Of a stretch of DNA of 64,000 nt, positions 11,161-22,170 are shown piece after piece. Position numbers and translations under genes: made by a program. Source of the stretch: Siphonodentalium dalli. Taxonomy: Eukaryota > Mollusca > Scaphopoda > Gadilida > Siphonodentaliidae. The notes under the pieces were generated by a model. That model was not told the origin of the DNA, did not search any database, and was given only the letters and a program-made list of their open reading frames with translations. Each line of letters starts with the position of its first letter. The first letter of the stretch is position 1. The stretch lies in assembly GCA_032622095.1 (NCBI GenBank), contig CP136069.1, forward strand, positions 153,315,043-153,379,042, written 5' to 3'.

Positions 11161-12483
11161 TGTAACGTGCAAACGGGGGTAATATTAATTAATTAAAGTA
11201 GTGCCGATGGTCTAACGACTGCACGCCATTAAAGGACCTTTCCCAAACACGTGGGCCCGCCAAGGACTGATTGACCTGGATCTGCTTTCGTATTTGGTAG
11301 CGTGTCACCTCTTCTTGGGTCACAAGAAGAGATACCCCTTATTTACTATGGCTGCGCCACCGCCCTATTTTGGGGAAATAGGGAAACCGCAAACCGGTAT
11401 ATCTCCAAGGTGTACTACAAGGGTTAAAACGTGTGTCCCTTGCTGTGAAGTCGGGATTAAAATCTATAATGTTTATTCAATCAATAAATATACAAGTATC
11501 CTCAATTATCAGTCTCGTGCTCAGACTTGTCTTCTCACTTCGTCTTCTTCCGATCCTCGCCTCAAGTCACGCCTGGACTTCGCCTTCTGATCCTCGTCGC
11601 AAGTCACGCCTGGATGTGTGATGATTGTTTTCTGTATTTACTGTTTGCATATGTATTTTCAAATATTTGGACCGGAGCGTTCTCATTTGTACATAGTGTA
11701 TTATATGTTTTCTCATGTACCAAATTACCAATTAGCTGAGAATAAAGCATTACTATTCTACTACTTCGTCTTCTTCTTAGCTTCGCCTCAAGTCACACTT
11801 GGGTTTCGTCTTCTTTGTATCCTCGCCCCAAATCACGCCTGGACTTCGTCTTCTTCCGATCCTGGTCGCAAGTTACGCCTGGACTTCATCTTCTTATCCT
11901 TGTCACAAGTCACGCATGGACTTCGTCTTCGGATCCTCGCCGCAAGTCACGCCTGGTCTTCGTCTTCTTCTTAGCCTCGTCAAGTCCACGTCGTATGGAC
12001 TTCGTCTGCTTCTTAACCTCGTCTTCTTAGCCTCGTCAAGTCCACGTCGAATCTTCTTATATTCACTTTCCCGGCCAATCAAATCAACCAACCAATCATA
12101 TTGGATTGGTGTGTAGAAGGTACCGAACTGAGCCAATGGCCAATTCGACCCATCAGAAGTTTTGATCAAGAATCGGCCCAGATACCGAATTAGAATTTGC
12201 ATTTCTGGCGGACGTCCATGAAACCATGTTTCATCTGACTTATTGAAATTAATGGAACCAGGAAGTATTCAACTTCCAATTATTGATTTTATTGGCTCAG
12301 GTGGTCATTCATGGTGCGAATTATTCATTGTTAATGTTCTGGATTATATGCGAAATACTTTCGAAACATCCAGTTGAGCGCGGTGACAGCGCGTTTATCG
12401 GTATTTATACTCTCCCCAACTCGGCTAATTTTGATGAAAATATGTGCAGTAAACACCATAATATCGTGTCATCTTTAATTCCA
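11161..12483 (-). mobile_element. LTR copy (3' or solo) of Gypsy element
   Basis: Starts TGTAACGTGC and ends ATTCCA, so it is TG...CA on both strands. It shares its two ends with 18371-18460 and 19745-20194: the block after TGTAACG (11161-11250) and the block 12060-12483. It may be the 3' LTR of the element to the right, but there is no purine tract on the minus strand just before 12483 and no matching 5-bp duplication (GTTAG on the left, CTTGA beyond 20194), so a solo LTR is also possible. Open frames inside it on the plus strand are antisense. Confidence 0.7.
11535..12050 (+). repeat. 37/40-bp minisatellite inside LTR
   Basis: Degenerate copies of AAGTCACGCCTGGACTTCG followed by TCTTCTTCGTATCCTCGCC. 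The array is interrupted at about 11615-11760 by an unrelated AT-rich segment. The same unit forms the longer array at 18464-19115, so copy number differs between the LTRs. Confidence 0.8.
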
Positions 12484-13840
12484 GTATATTGCAGCTTATT
12501 TATTGCATATTTTCATATACATGTTGAATCAGAAAGTCAAACTATTGCCTCGCAATTGTTTGAAATCGACGCTCAATCAACTTTTGCATTTCGGAAATTT
12601 GGGTGTCATCAAATCATCGTATATATCTCAAAACTGCCGTCATCTAAAATCTTATCTATATTGCTGATAAATTAAGTCACATGTGCTGATTATTTCAGCA
12701 AATGCCCCGGATCAAAAGAGTCATCCGTTTTCTCGTGAAAATATCGTCATTTGAGACCACCGGTCTTTCGTTTTATCACCTTTCCGACATCGCATTTTCG
12801 GTTGGTTATTTTATGCAAAATATGACAAAATAACAGGCCATGATGCTTCTAGAACATCTCCATTAACCAAGAACAATCCCCCATATATTAATCTTAATGC
12901 GGCAGAATGTAATAAATATAAAAATGTGTGTTTTGGAACGATATTTTTGTGTAAGAATTTGGCTTTCTGTTTACGTTATTCCCTGTGTGAAAACAAATAC
13001 GTCACGTCTCCATGCAATAGCGTACTTGCAGACAATCGTACCTCTTGTATTTGCAGTAATCAGACGTCTTGTATTATGAGCAAGATTTCAATCTAGGTCA
13101 AGCATGATGAAGATTGGCTGTCAATTGTTGAAGATTGGGCATCAGATATATATCCAGACCCCGTGTTCGTCAAATTACACACGCCTTCGGAAAAAAACAT
13201 GCGTCCCCGCATGTGGAACTCAGACATATTATTGTGGAAGTGTTTCTTGTCTTACCAGAACAGTGTTCAAACCCCAAGGGAATTCCTATTTCAGCAATAG
13301 CATTTGGATGGAGTTCAGCCTAAGGTCACATGACAAAGATACACTGCCTGAAGCCTCCCGGCGTAATGTCCAAGTCCAACTTTTGTTGAGAAAGAACACC
13401 CCATGAGTATCTAAATTACTGTTGGTCTGGGCGATGGGATTGGTCATAACTTGATAAGTATGCAGGTAAGTATAGGTGGTCTTGGAACTTTCCATGATAT
13501 GTCATCGTGGTAACTACTCAGTGGTGCAGTATATTTAATATGCACGAAGTGACCGATCGTCACATAACTGATCCAAGGTAACCTCTTGCACACACTCAGC
13601 CTCTCGGTTTTGGGGCTGTTTCCCATTGTCACATTGAAAATGCAGGAAGACCAGTTCTGCCAATTTTACAGCTATGCATCTCCCATCTCCCACAGTATTT
13701 CATTAAAAGGATGACTCAGGTGAAAACCAAGGCCAGAAGTTTGGTTATTGAAGAAGACACTTTACTTTCTCAATTTTATGTATTCATCAGTCTGATGAAG
13801 TATTAAAACTTCTATATGGGTGTAATCCAAATATGTGTTA
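12484..13840. other. No gene seen between LTR and pol region
   Basis: Could be the 3' part of the retrotransposon interior or unrelated flank. No domain recognised and no clear polypurine tract. The plus-strand open frame 12283-12675 is antisense LTR plus flank. Confidence 0.4.
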
Positions 13841-13993
13841 ACAGGTTCGGGTTGCAGGAATACCTCACAAGAAGGGCCAGTGAACCGGCCTACTCATTCC
13901 GCGAAACGTCTTAGTGGATCTTTTACTTGCCCAGGATTTTGCTGTCCCTGGACACGCGCAGCCATTAACGAGGGCACGCTCATCCCTCGACAT

Positions 13994-14785
13994 CTAGCCA
14001 GGACTCCAAACCTGCCATTGGAGTCCAGGGGTCGTATTCTGAATGAGTATCTGACTCTCAAGCCTGAGTTTTAATGCTGATTTCGCCTTCTCAACACCCT
14101 TTGATATTGAGGACTCGTCTGAATCTGAATCTGTAGAGATGAATTCCTTGCTCTTACAGCCTTTAGGGTTAACAACTTTACGTGCCACCTTTACTGGCGG
14201 CTCTTCTGTAGCTTTCTTTTTGCCCGACTTTGCAACCAGAGAGCTTTGGTCAGAATGCTTTGTTTCACTTTTTGAACTGACCACAACTGGAGTTGTCTTT
14301 CGTCTGCAAGTGTCATCTATTAGAGTTCCAGGATCCTTATCCCAACTTTCCTTTGAGGTGGAACTTATTGTACTATTGTGGGTGGGTTGATTGTGACTTC
14401 TCTGTGGACTGTTCTCTGCTTGAACGAGGAGAAGAGGGTGAGTGTCCCTTTTGCGTGTATGTGCTGATCAGGACATTGAGTTGCTCTGCCAGCAGATAAT
14501 ATATCGTTGAAATGGCCTTCGTTGGAACCGATTCTTCCATTCAATGTTCGACCCGCCAGATGTCTGCTTCCTGTCCATCTGGTGTAGGACGCTGTGTCTT
14601 TTCAGACTATGAATTGTCGCAAGTTGTAGCTCATCTGTAAAACTCTCCCTGCAAAAATTGGCAGTCTTTTTGGAAAGGCATCTGAAAAGAGAAAGAAAAT
14701 TCTTGTGAGATCCCTCCAACATAGTCTGACATCTACCTGGGGGCCTGTCGTACCCTTTTGTCGAAATCGGTGGTTTCCTCATCAA
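13994..14785 (-). pseudogene. ORF remnant downstream of integrase
   Basis: Two open blocks (14785-14468 and 14284-13994) follow the integrase on the minus strand. The second is Lys/Ser/Asp-rich, with an acidic STDSDSDESS tract and a basic KKKATEEPPVK tract. No envelope signature such as a signal peptide, glycosylation cluster or transmembrane segment is evident. It may be the tail of the polyprotein or a lineage-specific extra ORF. Function unknown. Confidence 0.4.
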
Positions 14786-14799
14786 TTACTTCTACGGTA

Positions 14800-15201
14800 T
14801 CAGGAATAATTGCTATTCCATGGCAAAGTTTCTTCCCCAACTAGATGTTGTGAACGACTTAATTTAAGTCTGTTGGCATGAATCAACTGGGGTTTTCCTT
14901 GTTTACCACAATTTATCTCATAAGTTGGGTCACTGATTTTCCTTAGAACTTTAAATGGCACCCTCCACATGGATGTTAGCTTCTTTGAGCAACCCTCTAT
15001 GACCCTGGGAAAGAAGACATAAACAGAGTCATTTATTACAAATTTATTCCAGGAAAGACGAGTTTTGTGAAATCTTTTTTGTCGAATTATAGAGTCAACT
15101 AGATGTTCCCTAACTAAGCTGTGTGCCTCATCCAGACGACCTTGAAGTGTCCATACCCAATCCACTGGGGAGATTTCTTTCAGTTCAGATGGGAAGGTCA
15201 T
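14800..15201 (-). pseudogene. Gypsy integrase C-terminal domain
   Basis: Follows the catalytic core in another frame, overlapping it by about 17 bp. The segment RFHKTRLSWNKFVINDSVYV followed by KLTSMWRVPFKVLRKISDPTY resembles the post-core region and GPY/F-type C-terminal domain of Ty3/Gypsy integrases, where a G(D)xVW motif precedes a WxGPF/ITxRLS-like motif. The first motif is degraded (NDSVYVF). It ends near 14800 with no chromodomain recognised. Separation from the core by a frameshift shows the polyprotein is broken. Confidence 0.6.
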
Positions 15202-15514
15202 ACATCAATTCAAGTGGTGTTGATACCTCCCTTCCAAGCATGGCCATATTGGGTGTGGCCCCCGTGGACTCATGCACATATGATCTATAAGCCATCATAA
15301 CATAGGGCAGGAATTCGTCCCAATCATCTTGGTTCTCATTTACATAATTGCTGAGCATAGTTACCAGGGTTTTGTTAAATCTTTCGATCATGCCACCGGA
15401 TTGGGGATGGTTCGGCGTGGTGTGGGTCTTCGTGATTTGCAGCAATCTGCACATTTCTTTGAACAACTTACTTTCAAACTGTGACCCTTGGTCTGAATGT
15501 AAGAAGGTGGGCAC
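15185..15514 (-). pseudogene. Gypsy integrase core, second half
   Basis: Contains HSDQGSQFES (second catalytic Asp of the DDE triad) and PQSGGMIERFNKTL (catalytic Glu). These are hallmark rve-domain motifs of retroviral-type integrases that insert cDNA. A frameshift near 15515-15536 separates it from the first half. The spacing between D and E is normal for Gypsy elements, so this part of the fold is intact although the gene is not. Confidence 0.85.
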
Positions 15515-15535
15515 TCCATAGTGACAAATGAACTC

Positions 15536-16087
15536 TTATACGATAACTGTGGCTACTGTTTCTGCTAAAATGTTTCTCAGATGGTAACTTTCTGTCCACT
15601 TGGTGAAGTAATCAGCTACCACAATAATATATTTATTGCCACTCTTGGTCTCTGAGGGTAATGATCCTGAAATGTCTGTTGCAATTCTCTGCATGGGAAC
15701 ACCTGTTGTTTCTACTTCCATTGGAGCCCGGGGGTTTTGTTGGGTTTCCTTTTCCTGGAACACTAATTGCAACCAGTGATAAATGTGAGATGAGATTTCC
15801 TTATTCAATAACTGATATATGACTGTAAGTCTGAGACTGGGCCAGTAAAACCTTTCCCTTATCTTACTGAGGGTCTGTGTTACTCCAAGATGACCCGACG
15901 TTTTGTCATCATGGCATTGTTGAAGGATTTCTCTCCTTTTAGCCTTAGAAATAATGGCTTGCGTCTTCTGTGTATGTCCTACCCAATTCCGATAAAGAAT
16001 ACCATTCCTCATTGTAAGTAGCTGTCTCGGTGACCAAAGGTATTTCAGAACATGCCCCTCAACTTTAATGTCATTGAATTTGGGCAA
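15536..16087 (-). pseudogene. Gypsy integrase zinc region and core start
   Basis: The N-terminal part has a degraded H2C2 zinc-binding region (SGHLGVTQTLSKIRERFYWP with the His pair readable). About 75 residues on, ATDISGSLPSETKSGNKYII gives the first catalytic Asp, followed by VADYFTKWTESY typical of Gypsy integrases. The Cys pair of the zinc motif is not clear. It is upstream of and out of frame with the second half. Family assignment is secure; function is lost. Confidence 0.85.
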
Positions 16088-16339
16088 TTATCTTTGTTGA
16101 ACCCAACCTATGACTTTTCTTAAATCACCATCTCCCTCCTGTAGAGTTTGGATCTTAATGTCTTCGTTGTTAACATATGTTGTGACCGAAAGAGCGGATA
16201 CTTTATGTGTTTCTTCCCTGTCACACTGCACAACTTATTTGACTTAGCCCATCTGCATTTCGGTGTTGGGACCCTGGCCGGTGCTCAATTTCCATGTCAC
16301 ACATTGACAATTTGGATATCACCTAGCTATTTGCCCATC

Positions 16340-16932
16340 AGGATCTTTAAAGTTCATTAACCATCTGAGGGATGCATGATCCGTGTGGATCTTGAACTTT
16401 CTTCCATATAGAAAGTGTACATAATATTTGGTAAAGAAATATTGCTGGGCGTTACAGGGCCCAAGCGGCATACCATTGTACCCATAGAGGCCTTTGCGTG
16501 TTACAAATGCAGTCCTGATTTTGTCACTTTCATCGACTTCGCACTGCCAGAATCCAGAAAAATAGGTCTATGGTAGAGAACTACTTAGCTCCTGCCATTT
16601 GTGGGAGCGACTGGCCTATTCTGGACAATGGATAAGAGTCTTCAATTGTCACTTTGTTGGGACGTCTGTAGTCAACACAGAATCTTGTAGATCCTCGTGT
16701 TTCTTGACAAGGACAATTCCTGCAGCCCATGGGCTGTTTGAAGGACGGCAGACACCTTGTGCCGTTGATGAAAAGGCAACCTCCGTGGGGGTTCCTCTAG
16801 TAGCCTGGCATTTCCAGTGGCGATCTCATGCTTCACTATACTTGTGCGATCAAGATCAAGATCGGAACTAGCGAATATATGTGCATACTTCATGAAAAAA
16901 GCTAACAGCTTTCTTGTTTGTTCTGGTGACAA
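16340..16932 (-). pseudogene. Gypsy reverse transcriptase with internal deletion
   Basis: The minus strand reads HEIATGNARLLEEPPRRLPF (RT entry), a VDYRRPNKV-type block near 16660, and GYNGMPLGPCNAQQYF near 16470. It then jumps to YGRKFKIHTDHASLRW and NFKDPDGQIARW, which belong to RNase H. The expected YxDD catalytic box, the thumb and the first half of RNase H are absent, so roughly a kilobase has been lost between about 16430 and 16450. The reading frame changes at least twice. It cannot encode an active polymerase; its interest is as a dated deletion in an otherwise recognisable element. Confidence 0.8.
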
Positions 16933-17001
16933 TTCCTCTTTAGAACTTTCAAATAGTACTTGTATATCTCCTGGAAGAACCTTGACTTCTTCGACATATT
17001 G

Positions 17002-17835
17002 TTACAGGTTGGTTATGATCCAATATGGAAGTATCGGACTGGTCTTGCCTATTATGGTGCCTGCGTTAATTACCTTTTCTTCTGTAGATGTATTTAAGAT
17101 AGGAACAGGAATTTCTTTACTGATCTCCACAAAGGTTCTTGCCACTTCCCCCTTATCTTTATTTTGTATGGCATTTGCTTCTACTACACCAGGACCTTTC
17201 GGAAGGTCTTCCCCTTTTGAAACGCAGATGCTACATATGGACACTACTTCACTTCCTGGCGGAATGTTAGTCACTTGGGATATGGCAACTTGATAGCTTG
17301 CCTTGCCGCCCCTCTATATGATCTTAACTGGATGATGATTTATTATAAATTGTCTTGTTGATACATCAACGACAGATTTGTATTTGTTCATCATATCTAT
17401 CCCTATTATGCCAGCTATACTAAGGTCTGCGATGATCATATTCTGGTGAATCAAATTTCATCCAATTTCCATTCTGAAAGATGCACTTCCCTGGGTGGAC
17501 ATAGGGTTTCCACTTGCTGAAATAAAGTCTGGAATATACCTGGTGATTGAAGGTTTGTAATCAAGTTCGTTGTATAACTTCTTTGAGAATAACGACATGG
17601 TTGCCCCTGTATCTACTAAAACTCTTCGTTTTACCAATGGTGCATGACACATATAGGCTGGATTCCGTTGATGGTCGGTAATTGATCGTTTATCTGCATT
17701 AGTGATATCGTCAATCTGTTTGGATGATCTGGCAACCTCATCTCGTCTTGCACATGGTATGTTGGGATCCCACCTGAATTCAGGAACTTCACGAATTTCT
17801 TCCCCATATTTCTCAGTCTGACTGGGCCTCTTCAA
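17002..17835 (-). pseudogene. Gypsy aspartic protease region
   Basis: VLVDTGATMSLFS at about 17584-17622 is the retropepsin active-site motif (DTGA at 17602-17613). Further along, GIIGIDMMNKYKSVVDV matches the second conserved protease segment. A stop at 17457 divides the region, and a further open block continues to 17002 as a linker toward RT. The protease would mature the Gag-Pol polyprotein in the capsid. The 4-bp overlap with the gag frame suggests a frame change between Gag and Pol, but the stops mean the copy is dead. Confidence 0.8.
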
Positions 17836-18242
17836 ATAACCTCACATTTATTTGTCTGGCTTGACTTCGGATAAATGGGATTGTCTTCCTCTTCATATAT
17901 CTCTGTCCAACTTGGTTTTAAATAACCTGGACATTCTCCGTTACCATATCTAACTTGTTTGCTTGGCATAGGCAACATTGTATCATTGTCTGTCAATCCC
18001 TCTGTCTTTTTATTGAAAATCGCTTCATCGTCTTCAGTTTCCTGAAGTTTAGATTCCCGAAACTTTCTCATAGTTTCTGTAAAAAGTGCCAAATGTTGAT
18101 CGTCATCTTCGTTCAATTCTGGGGCTTTGCCTCGAAAAGTGCTCAATTCATTGACCCAATTGTCGAATGGTACTTCCCTGTCAAAATTCTTAAACAGTAG
18201 TATCCCTACATGTGTATCTTCATCTGACTCAGCGTCAGACAT
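17832..18242 (-). pseudogene. Gag-like N-terminal ORF
   Basis: A 137-codon open frame beginning MSDAESDEDTHV, acidic and helix-prone, directly after the 5' leader and just before protease. Position and duplication make it the element's gag start. No CCHC zinc knuckle is visible, and 137 residues is short for a full capsid protein, so it is probably truncated by stops. A second, diverged copy of its first half lies at 19115-19419. Assignment rests on position rather than on a capsid motif. Confidence 0.6.
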
Positions 18243-18357
18243 TTAGTATTTCAATTATGTGATCAAGTCTAAGTTGATATAGTCAAATCCCGTGCAAGCA
18301 GATATAACCACTCCTCTAAGCAGATATGATCACTCGTCTAAGCATATGTGATCGCAC

Positions 18358-18369
18358 CGCTGCCACCAC
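18358..18369 (-). other. Candidate primer-binding site
   Basis: The minus strand reads TGGTGGCAGCGG, a few bases after the LTR end and just before the gag leader. TGG at this position fits priming by a tRNA 3' CCA, but I could not match it to a particular tRNA. A second copy lies at 19534-19545 within the duplicated segment. Confidence 0.45.
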
Positions 18370-18463
18370 TTAACTTAACGTGCAACCGGGGGTAATATTA
18401 ATTAATTGAAGTAATGCAGAGGGTCTAATGACTGCGCGCCACTAAAGGGACCTTTTCCCAACA

Positions 18464-19115
18464 ATTTACGCCTGGACTTCGTCTTCTTCGTATCCTCGCC
18501 TCAAGTCACGCCTGGACTTCATCTTCTTCGTATCCTCGTCGCAAGTCACGCCTGCATGGACTTCGTCTTCTTCGTATCCTCGCCTTAAGTCACGCCTGGA
18601 CTTCGTCTTCTTCCGATCCTCGTCGCAAGCATGCCTGGACTTCGTCTTCGGATCCTCGCCGCAAGTCACGCTTGGACTTCGTCTTCTTTGTATCCTCGCC
18701 TCGAGTCACGCCTGGACTTTGTCTTCCGATCCTCGTCGCAAGTCACACGTGGACTTTGTCTTCGGATCCTCGCCGCAAGTCACGCCTGGACTTCGTCTTG
18801 CTCGTATCCTCGCCGCAAGTCACACCTGGACCTCGTCTTCGTATCCTCGCATCAAGTCACGCATGGACTTCGTCTTCGTATCCTCGTCGCAAGTCACGCC
18901 AGGACTTCATATTCTTCCGATCCTCGTCGCAAGTCACGCCTGGCCTTCGTCTTTTTCGTATCCTTGTCGTAAGTCACGCCTGGACTTCGTCTTCTTTAGA
19001 TCCTCGTCGCAAGTCACGCCTGGACTTCGTATTCTTTAGATCTTCGTCGCAAGTCACGCATGGACTTCGTATTCTTTAGATCCTCGTCTCAAGTCACGCC
19101 TGGACTTCGTCTTCT
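18464..19115 (+). repeat. 37/40-bp minisatellite, ~17 units
   Basis: Regular copies of AAGTCACGCCTGGACTTCGT followed by a CTTC tract and ATCCTCG. Units differ mainly by a 3-bp step (37 or 40 bp). Open frames run through it on both strands, which is why long antisense ORFs (18631-18972, 18672-19079) appear here. They are not genes. Confidence 0.85.
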
Positions 19116-19419
19116 TCGTAATATATCTAACTTGTTTGCTTGGCATATGCAACACTGTATCAGTGTATGTCAATCCCTCTGTCATTTTATTGAAAATCAC
19201 TTCATCATCTTCAGTTTCCTGAAGTTTAGATTCCCGAAACTTTCTCATAGTTTCTGTAAGAAGTGCCAAATTTTGATCGTCATCTTCGTTCAATTCTCGG
19301 GCTTTGCCTCGAAAAGTGCGCAATTCATTGACCCAATTGTCCAATGGTACTTCCCTGTCAAAATTCTTAAACAGTAGTATCCATACATGTGTATCTTCAT
19401 CTGACTCAGCGTCAGACAT
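19115..19419 (-). pseudogene. Second gag-start copy inside LTR
   Basis: The first ~98 codons closely match the ORF at 17832-18242 (same MSDAESDEDTHV start, about ten changes). The frame then runs without a stop into the minisatellite, giving a chimeric charged tail. The leader upstream (19420-19560) is also duplicated, including the primer-site-like TGGTGGCAGCGG. This is a duplication product inside the 5' LTR, not a second complete element. Confidence 0.75.
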
Positions 19420-20795
19420 TTAGTATTTCAATTATGTGATCAAGTCTAAGTTGATATAGTCAAATCCCGTGCAAGCAGATATAACCACTCCTCAAAGCAG
19501 ATGTGATCACTCGTCTATGCAGATGTGATCCCACCGCTGCCACCACTTAACGTAACGTGCAACCGTCTTCTTCCTTGCCTTGAATCTTCTAAGTCTCGAA
19601 TCTTCTTAGCAATTTTCTAAGTTTACTCTTTTAGCTGAGGCTAGGGTGATTACCTAAGCTCAACCTTTATTTGGAGCTTCCTTCCAGCTGCTTGTGGTGG
19701 GCGGCTCTGGTCGCCCCGACTCGACTGAGGTTTTGCAGGTCCGATGCCTGCTTTTATTCACTTTCCCGGCCAATCAAATCAACCAACCAATCAAATTGGA
19801 TTGGTGTGGAGAAGGTACCGAACTGAGCCAATGGCCAATTCCACCAATCAGAAGGTTTGTTCAGGCGGATCAAGAATCGGCTCAGATACGGAAATAGAAT
19901 TTTCAGAATTGCATTTCTGGCGGACGTCCATGAAACCATGTTTCATCTGATTTATTGAAATTTGGTGGAACCAGGAAGTTATCAACTTTCAATTACTGAT
20001 TGTATTGGCTCAGGTGGTCATTCCCAGGTGTGAATTATTCATTGTTATTGTTCTGGATTACATGGGAAATACTTTCGAAGCATCCAGGTGAGCGCGGTGA
20101 CAGCGCGTTTATCGGTATTTATACTCTTCTCAACTGGGCTAATTTTGATGAAAATATGTGCATTAAACAATATATCGTGTCATCTTTATTTCCACTTGAG
20201 ATTGAGTAATACTAATGATGTAGGCAGCAAATAACCATGGTATACCAAATTAAATTCGCTGATTGTTTTCATATAATTGTGTTCTTCGAACTGAAATTTC
20301 CCTAACTTTTGTATTCTCTTTGTATCCCCTTATTGGGTCAGAATTTTCCAACTGGTAACTCATGTAGGTTCCACAAGGCAACCTCTACAGTTGTCACTTG
20401 TCCAATTGATGGACATTTCAGTCCAACAATGTGACTAAAAGTAGGACAAAATATTCTACTGTTTGTATAAAGCAACACATTTCACACTAAATCCTGGTTA
20501 GAAAAAGAAAATTGAGCAATTTGAATTTGAGTCGAATTCCTATTAGAGAAACTTCTAGCACCTCGATGGTACTATATTAGACATTAAAGTCTCACCCACG
20601 ACTACATGTGCGCAAAAATCTGATTTTCAGAAAATTTGCTTTCGCGAAAAGTTGGAAGATATTTTTGGTGTGAAATTTCCGATTAATGATGTGCCAGGCT
20701 AAACTTTCCATTTTGACCAAAGATGTGTTACAGCAATGTCCTAAATAATTGACACCCTAACCACAGCAGAATTATAGGTAACTTTTCAGTATTTA

Positions 20796-20874
20796 GTCGG
20801 AAATATGGCTTGTTGCCATTCATCGTAAAGCTCTCAGAGCTTTCCGATGTATGGCAACAAGCCACATTTCCGAC
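20796..20874. repeat. 79-bp hairpin, shared with 34.3 kb
   Basis: The arms GTCGGAAATATGGCTTGTTG and its inverse meet near AGCTCTCAGAGCT. The left arm and about 60 bp upstream recur at 34297-34405, so it belongs to a dispersed family. Confidence 0.7.
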
Positions 20875-21819
20875 ATATTTTAACATGTACATTGTTTAAT
20901 AGTGCACTGGTCTCAAAAATTAATGAATATAATTGTTTTAATTAACATTCTACATAATTATGTTCAAACCTTCGAATACCGTGCTTAGACTTCTTTAATC
21001 CTACCATTGTTACTTTACAATATACCACTCCCACCATATGCCATTCAGCCTTATGACAGAGAAATGATTCATTGGTCCTCATTGTTTATCGCATTTGGTT
21101 GCCCCTTGTTTGCTAGTGCACTGCCATGAATGCATTATGTTACCCATTAAGCAGATGGTCATACTATAAGTGTGATTCTCATGTCGCTCCCGTTACAGAA
21201 TCAATTTGGGTTCTTGAATGAAATTTCCGATTTTGGGGTGGAAAAAACTGGCCAAATTAAATTGTTTTTTTTTCCTTTTCGAAAAAATGACCATTGGCAG
21301 TGTGAACCCTGAATGAGACACCTCAAAACATGACAGCCCATGGACACCAGGGTTCGCGCTGCCAGTTGCCAGGTAAAAAAGAATTACATTTGGCAAACAT
21401 TTTGGCAAGTGTGGTTTTTAATTAATTGATGTTAACTATCTAGTCAAAGCATTGTCGAAGGTGGATTATCCGTTACGTGTGCCGACATACATACAATGTA
21501 AATGGAAAGCCAATTGACAAATATATCAGCGGTCACACAATGGTAATACTGTCTTTCTGTATATATCAAACTGTCAATCGTCGTGAAAATATGACAGTAA
21601 TTTTTGACAACCACATGACGATATAATATGTATGTTGTGTATGCTTTAATGGCAGATACTTGTAGTTTGATAACTGTCTAGCAATATTAAATGTTGGTGT
21701 CGCTTATATATTTATTGCTACTTTGATATATATTAATAATATCAGCTTGCTTTACTATCTCATTTGATCTGAGTATATGGTTAGTTTTTATTCTCCCGTT
21801 TGAAAAAAAACTGTCTTAA

Positions 21820-22170
21820 TATGTAAATGGGTTGTCCGTCCGTCCGTCGTCCTTCCGTCGTCCGTCCGCTTTTGGTTTAGATTGAATCAAGTGAACTGAA
21901 CCAAATTTGGTATGTTAGTTTACCACCCAAAAATACAGACCAAGTTCGAATATGGGTATCGTACGCATGATTTTGACTGAGTTATGCCTCTTTTTCGACT
22001 TAGATTTTACCTGATTTGCGGTTCCCGGATGATAAATTTAGATTGAATCAAGTGAACTGAATCAAATTTGGTATACAGATCAAGCTCAAATAAGGGTTCT
22101 GTCTACATGCCCCACTCTACTCCAGAAACTGGCGTATTATGCCACGCCCGATGGCGTGCTCTTGTTACAT
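21820..22170 (+). repeat. Dispersed repeat with CCGTCC runs
   Basis: A (GTCC)n-like tract is followed by two copies of ACTGAAYCAAATTTGGTAT, a CAAGTTCGAATATGGG stretch and a terminal mini-hairpin CGCCCGATGGCG. The middle part recurs near 28610-28680. It resembles a widespread non-autonomous element class, superfamily undetermined. Confidence 0.45.

Larger units (their letters stand above)
18371..20194 (-). mobile_element. Rearranged 5' LTR of Gypsy element
   Basis: On the minus strand it begins at 20194 (TGGAAATAAAG) and ends near 18371. The sequence 19745-20194 matches 12060-12483 and 18371-18460 matches 11161-11250. Between them lie the 37/40-bp minisatellite (18464-19115) and a displaced segment (19115-19560) carrying the leader, the candidate primer site and the gag start. 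Unequal recombination between LTR and leader sequences would explain this. No matching target duplication was found. Confidence 0.7.

Noticed and set aside
12283-12675. 130-codon plus-strand ORF
   Set aside because: It crosses the LTR boundary at 12483 and its first half matches antisense LTR sequence.
14468-14785. Zinc-finger-like Cys/His pattern after integrase
   Set aside because: The Cys and His spacing does not fit C2H2 or CCHC motifs in any single frame.
18672-19079. Long plus-strand ORFs of Ser/Pro/Arg repeats
   Set aside because: They are antisense readings of the 37/40-bp LTR minisatellite.
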